A program made the position numbers and the translations under genes. Shown piece by piece: positions 45,683 through 54,254 of a stretch of DNA of 64,000 nt. The stretch covers positions 21,601 through 85,600 of the forward strand of contig JAGGUN010000022.1 of NCBI GenBank assembly GCA_021158465.1, read 5' to 3'. This DNA comes from a bacterium (GTDB lineage: Bacteria > UBP14 > UBA6098 > 4484-93). Under the pieces are notes generated by a model. It ran no database searches and was not told the origin of the DNA. It saw nothing but the letters and a program-made list of their open reading frames with translations. The first letter of the stretch is position 1, and the number at the start of each line of letters is the position of its first letter.

Positions 45683-46508
45683 TCTTCCTGACCACAACGA
45701 TATGCTGGAACGGGATCTCTATTCCTTCCTTGTCAAACCGCTCCTTTATCCGTCTGCGGAACTCCCTGGCGATGTTCCATTGATGCCCTGATTTTACCGT
45801 TCCCATCACCCGTATCCGTATCTCTGATGGTCCAAACTCCTGCAGTCCGAGGACCTTTATCGGCTCAAGGATAAAGTGTGAGAAGTATTCGTCAGTAGCA
45901 AGCCCTTTCCCGACATCGTTTATAACATCCTTTACTCGCTCGAAGCTCTCGTTGTAAGGTGCAGGGATGTCCAGAAGTACCCTCGAGTAGTCCTGCGTGA
46001 AGTTTGATACCTTCTTTATCTCTCCGTTTGGGATAATATGAACTATCCCCTCGAGGTTCCTTAAGACCGTCGTTCGCATGGTTATCTTCTGCACCGTTCC
46101 GCCGACACCGTTCAGCTCCACATAGTCCCCGACGGAGTACTGGTTCTCCATAATGATGAAGAATCCAGCGATGACATCCCTTATCAGTGTCTGTGCTCCG
46201 AACCCAACAGCGAGTCCAACAACACCTGCACCTGCAAGCAGAGGACCAATCTCTATTCCTATCTCTTTCAGGACAATAAAGGCAACGATCGTATAAACGA
46301 ACGCCTTTGTGGTTATGTTTATCACATAGGCAAGTGTTTTCGCTCTTTTCTCTCGCTCGGATTCGGTTAGCTTGTCCTCATCCTCTGCCTGTTCGATAAG
46401 CTTCTTTCCGATCCGGCTTGCTAAAACGGTTGCCAGATACCCGATGATAACAACAATTGCTATCTTTATCCCGTGGTCGGCGAGCCAGATTATGATTTTG
46501 CTCCACAT
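45645..46508 (-). CDS. Small-conductance mechanosensitive channel (MscS family)
   Basis: A 287-residue MscS-type channel of the inner membrane. Three hydrophobic segments lead to the pore helix and beta domain signature PLLAGAGVVGLAVGFGAQTLIRDVIAGFFIIMENQYSVGDYVEL, of which the GFGAQTLIRD part is typical. The C-terminal cytoplasmic domain ends IEIPFQHIVV. It releases solutes on hypo-osmotic shock. GGGGGGAT just upstream fixes the MWSK start. It directly follows the DUF1015 gene. Confidence 0.92.
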   Translation of the reverse strand: MWSKIIIWLADHGIKIAIVVIIGYLATVLASRIGKKLIEQAEDEDKLTESEREKRAKTLAYVINITTKAFVYTIVAFIVLKEIGIEIGPLLAGAGVVGLAVGFGAQTLIRDVIAGFFIIMENQYSVGDYVELNGVGGTVQKITMRTTVLRNLEGIVHIIPNGEIKKVSNFTQDYSRVLLDIPAPYNESFERVKDVINDVGKGLATDEYFSHFILEPIKVLGLQEFGPSEIRIRVMGTVKSGHQWNIAREFRRRIKERFDKEGIEIPFQHIVVVRKNDNKGTDTQISR

Positions 46509-46516
46509 ATCCCCCC

Positions 46517-47848
46517 TCAATCGAAGCAGGTTAGAACGTTTATCACAAGTCCTGTCAGAAGCTTGGGGTAGAAATCTGTCGATTTCTGAGGCATTCGCTC
46601 ACCCATCTTAGCGATCTTGTAAACATCATCCGGCTTTGTCGGGTTAAGGAAGAATATCATCTGATATTTCTCATTTTCATCGACCTTTTGTTTCCCGTTT
46701 TCCCAGCCGCGAACATACATGATGTTCCTTTGCTCCTCGAGTGCTTTTTTATCTATCCCGAGGAACCTCTCGAGAATAAGTGAGTGCAGTATCGTCACAT
46801 CGAGCGACTTGTATTCGAGCGAATGCTTCCCCGGGATTGCTCTTTCGAGGTTCACATCTTCCTTGAGCGTAAGAGACCAGAAACCATCTTTTCGGAAGTA
46901 TACGCCAAATGTATGCTTCTCTTCATTCTCTTCCATATATTCCTTGAGTGTCTCGAGCGATTCGAACTGCTTTGCATCAAAGAGCTGTCTGAGGTTTTCG
47001 AGGAGTTCTTCTTTTCTGAATCCTGGAACGGAGTGAACTATTCTGTGAGTTGGGAGTATCAAGAGTCCTGGGTCGTCCATATTGATAAATGTCATCATCC
47101 GATTGCGGAAGCATTCGTAGTGTGGTTTGAGTGCTACCCTCTTTTCGTGTCCTGCCATCTTTTCTTCATTTTCGAGCCAGAAATTAACCGCTGTCTCGTA
47201 TCTGTGATGCCCATCTGCAATGATAAGTTCTTTATCCTTCATACGTTCCTGTATACTTTTTATGACCTCTGTGTCTGTTATTCGCCAGAGCTTGTGAGTC
47301 TCGCCATAGTAGTCTTCTGCCTCCATATCTGGTCTCTGTATAGTAACAGAGTCAAGCAGTTTGGTTATTATCTGTGCAGGGTCTTTGTAGAGCATAAATA
47401 TGTGTCCGAACTGTGTTCTTGTTGCTCTGAGCAGTTTTAATCTGTCCGCTTTGGGTCCTGCGAGCGTGTTCTCGTGCGCCTTAACACCTTTTCCTGGTGG
47501 TTCAAGTTTTCCGAGGGCAATGAACCCCTTCCGTGTGTACCGTTTTCCTTCTACAGTGTATTCCTGGAAGTAGGCGTAGATAGCAGGGGTCCGCTCTCTG
47601 ACCAGTACACCTTTGGTTAGCCAGTCATCAAGGAATTCTCTTGCTCTTGTGTACTGGTTGTTTCTTTCATCATCATCTGGGAAGCTTTTCCCTTTGATGA
47701 GCCTGACAATATTGTAGTCGTGTCGCCAGTAGTATTCTTCTTGCATCTTCCGGTCTATCTTATCGTATGGTTGGGTGACGAGTTTTGAGAGAGAAAGTGC
47801 GAGCTCCTCTGAGAACCTCACTCCCCTGAACGGAAAGATCTCAGCCAT
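46517..47848 (-). CDS. DUF1015 family protein
   Basis: A 443-residue cytoplasmic protein with DUF1015 features: FPFRGVRFSEE near the start, the VTQPYDKID segment, and the central LIIADGHHRYETAVNF motif, where the histidines and Asp could bind metal. The C-terminal half has DVTILHSLILERFLGI. In many bacteria DUF1015 genes lie near phosphoserine or serine metabolism genes; nothing like that is here. The biochemical role is not established. AAGGAGG precedes the ATG. Confidence 0.88.
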   Translation of the reverse strand: MAEIFPFRGVRFSEELALSLSKLVTQPYDKIDRKMQEEYYWRHDYNIVRLIKGKSFPDDDERNNQYTRAREFLDDWLTKGVLVRERTPAIYAYFQEYTVEGKRYTRKGFIALGKLEPPGKGVKAHENTLAGPKADRLKLLRATRTQFGHIFMLYKDPAQIITKLLDSVTIQRPDMEAEDYYGETHKLWRITDTEVIKSIQERMKDKELIIADGHHRYETAVNFWLENEEKMAGHEKRVALKPHYECFRNRMMTFINMDDPGLLILPTHRIVHSVPGFRKEELLENLRQLFDAKQFESLETLKEYMEENEEKHTFGVYFRKDGFWSLTLKEDVNLERAIPGKHSLEYKSLDVTILHSLILERFLGIDKKALEEQRNIMYVRGWENGKQKVDENEKYQMIFFLNPTKPDDVYKIAKMGERMPQKSTDFYPKLLTGLVINVLTCFD

Positions 47849-47905
47849 CGTTTCCTCCTTATGTTAGCTATTTACCGAGGGGGTTGGATTATCGGTCGCC
47901 GATCA

Positions 47906-48370
47906 CTAAATCCTGCTGGCGGATATTGCGCAAGCTAAAGCATCTGTTTCATCCTCTGGGCAATTGATCTGCAATTTGAGTATCTGCCCGACCATGTAAG
48001 CGACCTGGTGTTTGCTTGCTCCTCCTTTTCCTGTGACCGACTGCTTTATTTTTCTTGTTGGAATCTCGATGACCTTGCAGTTTTTCTCGTATGCTGCAAG
48101 CATGATAACCCCTCTTACTTGTCCAAGCTTTATCGCTGTCTTGACATTCTCCCCGTAGAACGAGTCTTCGACTGCGACGAGATCAGGTTGGAACTTGTCT
48201 ATCCTCTCTTTGACCTCTCGGTGGATGGAAAGAAGCCTCTCGTTGAATTCATCCTCATCCCTTCCCGGCAGGAAACAACCACTTGCCACATATACGGGTT
48301 TCTTTCCAACATAGTCGATAACCCCCCATCCGAGGTGGATGGAACCTGGGTCTATCCCGAGTATCCTCAT
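47906..48370 (-). CDS. ruvC: Holliday junction resolvase RuvC
   Basis: A 154-residue RuvC with the RNase H fold. The first Asp is in GIDPGSIHLGWGVIDY, the Glu in VAVEDSFYGENVKTAIKLGQVRGVI, and the C-terminal acidic pair in DETDALACAIS. The dimer cuts Holliday junctions symmetrically. ruvA and ruvB are not in the window. The ATG overlaps the HAD gene stop; yebC is two genes up, matching the common yebC-ruvC linkage with one gene inserted. Confidence 0.95.
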   Translation of the reverse strand: MRILGIDPGSIHLGWGVIDYVGKKPVYVASGCFLPGRDEDEFNERLLSIHREVKERIDKFQPDLVAVEDSFYGENVKTAIKLGQVRGVIMLAAYEKNCKVIEIPTRKIKQSVTGKGGASKHQVAYMVGQILKLQINCPEDETDALACAISASRI

Positions 48371-49203
48371 ACAAGCCCAAACTGTTTCAGTATATCGAAT
48401 ACCCCTTCTTGGTCGTTCGAAAGATGTGAGACATAGTCCACAGCCGTTTTTACCTCAGGGTGGGCGTTTGCGACACAGGCAGAGTGTCCCGTTAGCTTTA
48501 ACATGGGCATATCGTTCAAGAAATCGCCAACGGAGAGGACATTTTGGGGTGAAACCTCAAGATATTTGAGCAGAAGCTCTACTGCCTTCCCTTTTGATGT
48601 CCCCGCTGGTCTTACCTCAACATACCATTTCGGCTTGTAGCGTATCGATGCATAGCTGTATATAACCACCTTGCTCCTGAACGGTTCTAATCGGGTGCAA
48701 GCCTCTTTTATGTTGTTTTCATCCCCGAGAAAAAGCATCATATTGGGGTTTTCGGAGACGACATCTATCCTGTCTATAAACTGGATATTTGCCAGCCAGC
48801 TTTCAACCGCCTTTTTTGATAGGTCATCGAGGTTGGACGAGATTGCCCTCTTACCGAGGATTATGTTCACTGCCAGAGGTAGATCTTTCAGTTTTTGCAA
48901 GATTTCATTGGGAACTGGTTTCGGTATCCTTTTGTCAAGGAGTATACATCTTGCATCGGGGTCGGCTATATACGCTCCGTTCAGTGCAATGATGGGGGAG
49001 GTTACCCTGAGACTGTCAGCGTATCTTTTGACAGCCGAGAGCATCCTCCCTGTGACGAGAGTCGTATTCACGCCTTTTTTTGATAGGGAGCGTATCGCTT
49101 CGGATGTTCTTTTACCTATGGAGAGTTTACCGTTTAGTAGAGTTCCATCGAGGTCGAGTAGAAGGAGTGAGATCTGGTTATCCGAATTTCTTGAGGATTT
49201 CAT
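48367..49203 (-). CDS. HAD-superfamily phosphatase (Cof type)
   Basis: A 278-residue HAD hydrolase of the Cof/IIB class. Motif I is [12 protein letters not shown] with the nucleophile Asp, motif II is TTLVTGRML, and the motif III/IV region includes [15 protein letters not shown] then [24 protein letters not shown]. It probably dephosphorylates sugar phosphates, flavin mononucleotide or nucleotides; the substrate is unknown. The start is uncertain because the frame is open into yebC and no strong ribosome binding site is seen; I chose the MKSSRN methionine about 26 bases inside yebC. It lies between yebC and ruvC. Confidence 0.87.
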   Translation of the reverse strand: MKSSRNSDNQISLLLLDLDGTLLNGKLSIGKRTSEAIRSLSKKGVNTTLVTGRMLSAVKRYADSLRVTSPIIALNGAYIADPDARCILLDKRIPKPVPNEILQKLKDLPLAVNIILGKRAISSNLDDLSKKAVESWLANIQFIDRIDVVSENPNMMLFLGDENNIKEACTRLEPFRSKVVIYSYASIRYKPKWYVEVRPAGTSKGKAVELLLKYLEVSPQNVLSVGDFLNDMPMLKLTGHSACVANAHPEVKTAVDYVSHLSNDQEGVFDILKQFGLV

Positions 49204-49930
49204 CATCGATATCAAAGTTGGAATAGAGCTTCTGGACATCCTCGTTTTCATCGAGTGCATCCATGAGTTTCAGTATCCGTTCGGCAGTCTTCTCATCCGC
49301 AATCTTCACGGTGCTTTGCGGGACAGCTGTTATCTCGGCGGACTCTATTGGTATTCCCGCTTTTATGAGTGCTTCTTTTACCCTCTCGAGCTCCTCGGGG
49401 CTTGTGTATATCTCATACACCTCCGGGTCGTCAGACAGGATATCCTCGGCTCCTGCATCGAGAGCCTCGTTCAGTATCTCCTCTTCAGAGGATTCCGATT
49501 TGGGAACAGTTATATATCCCTTCTTGGAGAAGATCCACGATACGCATCCTGTTTCACCGAGGTTTCCGCCGTATTTTGAGAGGATATGCCTTATATCTGC
49601 CACGGTTCTCTTCTTGTTATCTGTTGCTGCCTCAATGAGGATAGCGATTCCGTTGGGACCATAACCTTCGTAGGTAACCTCCTCGTAGACTATCCCAGGG
49701 AGTTCTCCTGTTCCCTTTTTTATTGCGTTTTCGATGTTCTTGGCTGGCATATTTGCCGCCCTGGCGGACTCGATTGCGCTTCTCAGGCGTGCGTTGGAAT
49801 CCGGATTCCCACCGCCCAGCCTGGCGGCTACGGTTATCTCCTTTATCAGTTTGGTAAATATCCTGCCACGCTTCTCGTCCTTGCTACCCTTCTTTCTCTT
49901 TATCTTTGCCCATTTTGAATGTCCGCTCAC
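49178..49930 (-). CDS. YebC/PmpR (TACO1) family protein
   Basis: A 250-residue YebC-type protein: [28 protein letters not shown] at the N-terminus, then the [22 protein letters not shown] core and FSKKGYITV. The family was annotated as transcriptional regulators; more recent work links it to translation of difficult proline-rich stretches. The surrounding ruvC makes both readings familiar. Normal length; ATG 18 bases after the SurA-like gene. Confidence 0.93.
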   Translation of the reverse strand: MSGHSKWAKIKRKKGSKDEKRGRIFTKLIKEITVAARLGGGNPDSNARLRSAIESARAANMPAKNIENAIKKGTGELPGIVYEEVTYEGYGPNGIAILIEAATDNKKRTVADIRHILSKYGGNLGETGCVSWIFSKKGYITVPKSESSEEEILNEALDAGAEDILSDDPEVYEIYTSPEELERVKEALIKAGIPIESAEITAVPQSTVKIADEKTAERILKLMDALDENEDVQKLYSNFDIDDEILKKFG

Positions 49931-49948
49931 GCCTAACCTCTTTTGTTG

Positions 49949-50812
49949 TTACTCACTGATTAAACAGTTCCTTATCTTATCATAGTCAGCGGAGAGCTTT
50001 ATCTTCATCAGCGCTTCTCGCCTTATTTTCTCTTCCCATTCATTGGCTTTGTTATAGATTATCTGCCTCTTTACCTCCTCTTTTACCTCCTCGAGAGGTA
50101 TCTTCCCTGCTGGGAGGACCTTTAGGACCTTTGCTATGATCTTCTTTTCGCCTTCGAGACTCGCGGGAGATGAGCTCTTCCCCTCGGGAAGGTCTTTTAC
50201 GAGGTTGAAGATGGGGTCCTCATATCCGGGTTGTTTTTCCTCTGGGACCGCGAACTCTCTTATCTCGATGGAACCCCAATCGAACCCTTGTGACTGTTCG
50301 TAGGTCGCTTTCCTTCCCTTATATTCGACCTTTGCCAGCTCTTCTGTCGCCTTTTTGATGGCTGTTGAGTCGTAAAGATAAGCGATTGCCGCAAAGATTG
50401 TTCTCGGGCGTTCATACCAGGTTGCCTGCTCATAAAACGAGCGTATCTCTTCCTCTGTGACGGTTATCCTTTTCGGTAATATTTCCTCCTGGAATATCTT
50501 TTTTGCAAGTTCTTGCTTGAACCGCTCGAGCTCTGCCTGATATGAGCGCCTCTTTTCCACCCCAGATGCGAGAATGGAGTCGTAGATTACTTTCTGTGTA
50601 ACCCATTTATTTATTATGTAGTCGATGTTAGCTTTCGAGAGTTCCTCTGGTTTCGGACCGCAGGTAGGACAAGCACCATACTCAAGTGCGAACATGGCTT
50701 TTATTTCCTCACAGCTGTAGCTTTTGCCGTCTATCACGAGCGGTGATGTACTCTGTGCGAGCAAGGGAAAAGCAAGGAACAATACCACCGAAAAGATGAA
50801 GATGCTTCTCAC
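49949..50812 (-). CDS. SurA-like periplasmic chaperone/peptidyl-prolyl isomerase
   Basis: A 287-residue exported protein: signal peptide (MRSIFIFSVVLFLAFPLLAQ), an N-terminal SurA-N-like helical region with IINKWVTQKVIYDSIL, then RITVTEEEIRSFYEQ and a parvulin-like domain including WGSIEIREF and DPIFNLVKDLPEGKSSSPASLEGEKKIIAKVLKV. It should assist folding of outer-membrane proteins such as the PorV-like barrels. A CPTC pair near residue 43 is unusual for the family. The start is GTG with GGGGG before it. Whether the isomerase site is active is unclear. Confidence 0.8.
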   Translation of the reverse strand: MRSIFIFSVVLFLAFPLLAQSTSPLVIDGKSYSCEEIKAMFALEYGACPTCGPKPEELSKANIDYIINKWVTQKVIYDSILASGVEKRRSYQAELERFKQELAKKIFQEEILPKRITVTEEEIRSFYEQATWYERPRTIFAAIAYLYDSTAIKKATEELAKVEYKGRKATYEQSQGFDWGSIEIREFAVPEEKQPGYEDPIFNLVKDLPEGKSSSPASLEGEKKIIAKVLKVLPAGKIPLEEVKEEVKRQIIYNKANEWEEKIRREALMKIKLSADYDKIRNCLISE

Positions 50813-50886
50813 TTTACACCCCCTGTTTAGCGTTTAACATTGCAAGCTTATCAACATAGTTTTTTGTGAAGATATCAACCCAAGAT

Positions 50887-52326
50887 TTAGCCTTTTTGTT
50901 TGTATTCTTTCTCCCAGATGGGGTTGATGGTTTCTTCAAGCTCAATGTCATATTTCTTCATCCCCTCGATATAGCTTCTGTCCGAGAGCGCTTCCTTCGC
51001 ATTTTCATCTCCAGGCTTCACCTTGGCATTGATGAACTGTTTGTAAGCGTTATCGAAGTGATCTCTTATAAAACAAGGGAGTATAAGATTTCCTGTTTGT
51101 TGTGGTGGTCTGTGCCAGCCATACTCTTTCTGCCACTTGCGGACGCTCTTGAATATAGGGGAAAATAGTATGTCCGTGAGTTTTCCGCCTGATTTATAGA
51201 CATCGATTATGTTGTCGTTATAGTATGGTATAAACACGCAGGGATAGACATTCCCGTTCCAGTCGATATAGAGGTATCCACCCTGCCTTCCGCCTGCGAT
51301 GCAGCCGTCGGACATAGGACCTGAGTTCCAGAAATCCGCGATGAATATCTTCTTTTCCCTCAAAAGTTTCCTCTCGCGGATGAACATCCTCTTCCTCTGT
51401 TCTGGTGTTACGAGAAGCTCGAGCGTGTAGGAGCGCCCGATCGGCATATACTGGAATATCCAGAAATGGATTATCCCCTGGTCGATGAAGAAATCTATCG
51501 TCTCGTCGGCGAGGAGTTTCTCATAGTTTTCTCTCGTTGCCGTCATAGAAAGCCCCATCGGAACCTGATACTTGCGGAGGTTTTCCATCGCTTTAAGTAT
51601 CCTCTTGAATACCCCTTTGCCTCTCCTCTTATCCGTTTCCTCTTCCATACCTTCGACCGAGATAGTGGGGGTGACATTTCCCGCCTCACTCAGTCTTTTT
51701 GCAACATCCTCCGTTATGAGTGTTCCGTTTGTGAACATCAGGAAAAAGACATCGTTGTGCTTCTCGAACAGGTCGATTATCCCTTTTCCCTCCGAATGAT
51801 ACATAAGCGGTTCCCCGCCGGATATAACAACGAAGTAATCTCCCCATTCTTTCTTCATATCGGTTATTATCCTGTCGCATATCGAGAACGGGAGATGAAT
51901 CTTTTTGTAGTTGTCGCTTGCCGCATAGCACCCGACGCACTTGAGATTGCACTCGCCTGTCGGAGAGAGGGTGATAAATGCAGGTGGTTCCTCTCCATAC
52001 TTCTGTTTGAATGCATCCCTTGGACGCTGATTATCCTGTGGTAAGAACAGTTTTCCGACAAAGATGTCGGTGAGATGGTTGACTATGTCCTGGCTGAATA
52101 TACCCCGGTTTATTGCCCTGTGAACAGAGAACATAAGGTTGCTGACTATGTAGTATTTGTCCTCCTGAACAGCCTTTAGAAATTTCCCATTGTTGTTCTC
52201 TACTATCGCATTATATAGCTTCTTGTCGGCAATCTTGACAAGCTGCTTCCTGAGAGTGGAGTTCTTGAATGTCAGTCTCAGAAGGGTCAAAAGAGACGCA
52301 TTTTTTATCTCTTTTAGTAAAGGCAC
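50887..52326 (-). CDS. Radical SAM enzyme with SPASM-type C-terminal region
   Basis: A 479-residue radical SAM protein. The cluster motif CNLKCVGCYAASDN and the SAM motif VVISGGEPLMY are in the middle third; after ~200 residues a C-terminal cysteine set (DGCIAGGRQGG, GNVYPCVFIPY, LPCFIRDHF) fits SPASM/Twitch-type auxiliary clusters used in peptide or sugar maturation. The N-terminal 100 residues are helical. Start GTG preceded by AAGGAGG. The stop is followed by 25 open codons in the +1 frame reading AKSWVDIFTKNYVDKL..., so the 3' end may carry a frameshift. No small substrate peptide gene was seen next to it. Confidence 0.86.
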   Translation of the reverse strand: MPLLKEIKNASLLTLLRLTFKNSTLRKQLVKIADKKLYNAIVENNNGKFLKAVQEDKYYIVSNLMFSVHRAINRGIFSQDIVNHLTDIFVGKLFLPQDNQRPRDAFKQKYGEEPPAFITLSPTGECNLKCVGCYAASDNYKKIHLPFSICDRIITDMKKEWGDYFVVISGGEPLMYHSEGKGIIDLFEKHNDVFFLMFTNGTLITEDVAKRLSEAGNVTPTISVEGMEEETDKRRGKGVFKRILKAMENLRKYQVPMGLSMTATRENYEKLLADETIDFFIDQGIIHFWIFQYMPIGRSYTLELLVTPEQRKRMFIRERKLLREKKIFIADFWNSGPMSDGCIAGGRQGGYLYIDWNGNVYPCVFIPYYNDNIIDVYKSGGKLTDILFSPIFKSVRKWQKEYGWHRPPQQTGNLILPCFIRDHFDNAYKQFINAKVKPGDENAKEALSDRSYIEGMKKYDIELEETINPIWEKEYKQKG

Positions 52327-52355
52327 CTCCCCTCCTTTGTTTGTTCTGTAATGTT

Positions 52356-52383
52356 ATTTTATACCTGCTTCGGTTTTTGTCAA
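52356..52383 (-). promoter_or_regulatory. Promoter for radical SAM gene and downstream run
   Basis: Minus strand TTGACA (52378-52383), 16-base spacer, TAAAAT (52356-52361), about 30 bases before the GTG start. It could drive the long series down to the DUF1015 gene and beyond. Confidence 0.72.
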
Positions 52384-52410
52384 GTGAAATCGTAGTGCTC
52401 AAGAAAGATC

Positions 52411-52438
52411 TTGATTTATGAGGGGTTATATTTATATT
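52411..52438 (+). promoter_or_regulatory. Promoter for OMP-HdrB operon, near-leaderless
   Basis: TTGATT (52411-52416), 16-base spacer, TATATT (52433-52438). The first ATG of the outer-membrane gene is 8 bases after the last -10 base and no ribosome binding site precedes it, so the message would be leaderless or nearly so. Confidence 0.5.
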
Positions 52439-52446
52439 TAATTCTT

Positions 52447-53355
52447 ATGAAATCTATTGTCGTAGCATTTTCTATGCTTTTTATTTCCGGGAGCCTGTTT
52501 GCCGGAGGTATCTGGGGAGAGAGTAGCTCCTTCTTTGTTAATCCGAGAACCGCCTCACTCGGTGGAGCTTTCGCTGCGGATATGTCCCCTTCTGTCTGGG
52601 CTCCGGTTGGCAATTCCTCGCTTCTTGCGGAAGCCGGATATTCGGTGTCATTCCTTCACACAAGCTTTTTTTCCGGGGAGTTCACGCTGGACATCGCTTC
52701 CTTCAGATGGGGGAGAGCTGGAGCTCTTGTTGGGTTTTTCAATGTTCCCGGTATCCCTCAGACTGCCGTTCCCGATGAGGGAGCACCGTTAAGTATGGAT
52801 AACCGTCCGTATCTTGTTGGCACATCCTCCGACAGGATACTGACGCTGTTGTTTGGATATGGCTTCCCGCTTGGCAGTGGTTTTTCTTTTGGGATAACGG
52901 GCAAGGGTTCTTATCGCTGGCTTTTTGAAGAGAATGCCTTCGGTGCATCGGTTGATATTGGAGCATCTTATTCTCCAAAAGACTGGCTCACCTTTGGTAT
53001 GATTGTTGAGGATGCAAGCTGTGGCTGGAGTTTCTGGAGCACGGGTAGAGGTGAGGCGGTTTATCCATCGGTGCGGCTTGGTTTGGGTGCAAGAAGAGAA
53101 TTTGCTGGCATATCGACCTCTGCCACTATTCTCTCGGATATGAAATATTCGCCTCAGATGGACTATTTTTTCTGGTCGCTGGGGGTGGAGGCGACATATA
53201 AGGATATTGTCTCGCTTCGGCTTGGCAACGGTTCTGGCAGATGGAGTGCGGGAGCGGGTCTTGCACTTTCGAGGTATGCTCTGGATGCTTCTCTGATAAC
53301 TCATAAGGAGCTTGGGACAAGTTTCTATATCGGGTTTGGAATGAAGATAAGATAA
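52447..53355 (+). CDS. Small outer-membrane barrel of PorV/PorQ type
   Basis: A 302-residue protein. The signal peptide (MKSIVVAFSMLFISGSLFA) is followed by SSFFVNPRTASLGGAFAADMSPSVWAPVGNSSLL, the Gly-rich start seen in PorV/PorQ barrels, and then a long series of amphipathic strands, ending MKIR. It is shorter than the PorV-like protein at 10-13 kb and has no propeller. It heads an operon with a cytoplasmic Fe-S protein, an odd pairing. A longer frame upstream is not a signal peptide, so I use the inner ATG. Confidence 0.72.
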   Translation: MKSIVVAFSMLFISGSLFAGGIWGESSSFFVNPRTASLGGAFAADMSPSVWAPVGNSSLLAEAGYSVSFLHTSFFSGEFTLDIASFRWGRAGALVGFFNVPGIPQTAVPDEGAPLSMDNRPYLVGTSSDRILTLLFGYGFPLGSGFSFGITGKGSYRWLFEENAFGASVDIGASYSPKDWLTFGMIVEDASCGWSFWSTGRGEAVYPSVRLGLGARREFAGISTSATILSDMKYSPQMDYFFWSLGVEATYKDIVSLRLGNGSGRWSAGAGLALSRYALDASLITHKELGTSFYIGFGMKIR

Positions 53356-53369
53356 GATGGGAGGATGAA

Positions 53370-54254
53370 ATGAGAATAGGGTATTATCCTGGCTGCACGC
53401 TCAAGACAACGGCTAAGATATTCGAGGATACTGCGCTTGTATCGACCAAGGCTCTGGGGCTTGAGCTTGTTGAGCCGCCCAACTGGAACTGCTGCGGAAC
53501 GGTGTATTCACTCGCTTCCGAGGATGTGATTCACTACCTTGCCCCGATAAGGAACCTTATCCGCTTTCAGGAGATGGGGATAAGTGAGGTTGTAACCCTT
53601 TGTTCCATTTGTTATAACACGATGTATCGTGCGAACCGCCTTTTCCGTGAGGACAAGGATAAACGGGATATTATACTGAGCATAATGGATAGGGAGGAGG
53701 CTTATCGTGGTGAGATTGAGCTATACCACCTCCTAAGTTATCTCAGGGACAGGGTCGGCTTCGACAGGATAAAAGAGAAGGTTGTTTTTCCACTTGAGAA
53801 TCTTAAGGCAGGTGCATACTACGGTTGTCTTCTTCTTCGTCCGGCTGGGGTCGAGATAGATGACCCTGAATCCCCCAAGATAATGGAGAACCTGCTCGAG
53901 TCTCTTGGGGCAACTCCTGTTTATTTCCCGCTCCAGATAGAGTGCTGTGGCTCGTTCGAGACGGTGAACAATCCAGAGCTTGTCAGAGGGAGAGTAAGGG
54001 ATATTGTCGATAATGCTCGCTTGTTTGGAGCAAGGGTGATTGTTGTTTCCTGTCCACTGTGCCATTTTAATCTCGATAAGCGTCAGAAAGAGCTTGCAGA
54101 CTCCGATTCTTCGTTTGTTCCTATCCCTGTGTTATACTTCACCGAGCTTATGCAGATAGCCCTGACAGGTGAGTTTCCCGATTTTTCCAGTCATTACATA
54201 GACCCTGGTGTTGCAATTTCAGAGGTTACAGGAGAAGCTGGTGCCAAAGCTTGA
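53370..54254 (+). CDS. HdrB-like CCG-domain iron-sulfur protein
   Basis: A 294-residue protein with two complete CCG domains. The first uses Cys9, Cys41, Cys42, Cys78 and Cys81 (YYPGC, NWNCCG, CSIC); the second has YYGC, IECCGSFET and CPLCHFNLD. This is the HdrB pattern for two non-cubane [4Fe-4S] clusters, the disulfide-reducing catalytic subunit in methanogens and an electron-transfer part in many bacteria. HdrA and HdrC are absent here, so it is a solo HdrB. GAGGATG precedes the ATG (start MRIGYYPG); its end overlaps the next gene by 14 bases. The redox partner is unknown. Confidence 0.88.
   Translation: MRIGYYPGCTLKTTAKIFEDTALVSTKALGLELVEPPNWNCCGTVYSLASEDVIHYLAPIRNLIRFQEMGISEVVTLCSICYNTMYRANRLFREDKDKRDIILSIMDREEAYRGEIELYHLLSYLRDRVGFDRIKEKVVFPLENLKAGAYYGCLLLRPAGVEIDDPESPKIMENLLESLGATPVYFPLQIECCGSFETVNNPELVRGRVRDIVDNARLFGARVIVVSCPLCHFNLDKRQKELADSDSSFVPIPVLYFTELMQIALTGEFPDFSSHYIDPGVAISEVTGEAGAKA

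Noticed and set aside
48671..49579. 302-codon plus-strand frame opposite the HAD and yebC genes
   Set aside because: Both minus-strand genes have clear family motifs, and the plus frame reads as a Ser/Leu/Phe-rich shadow.
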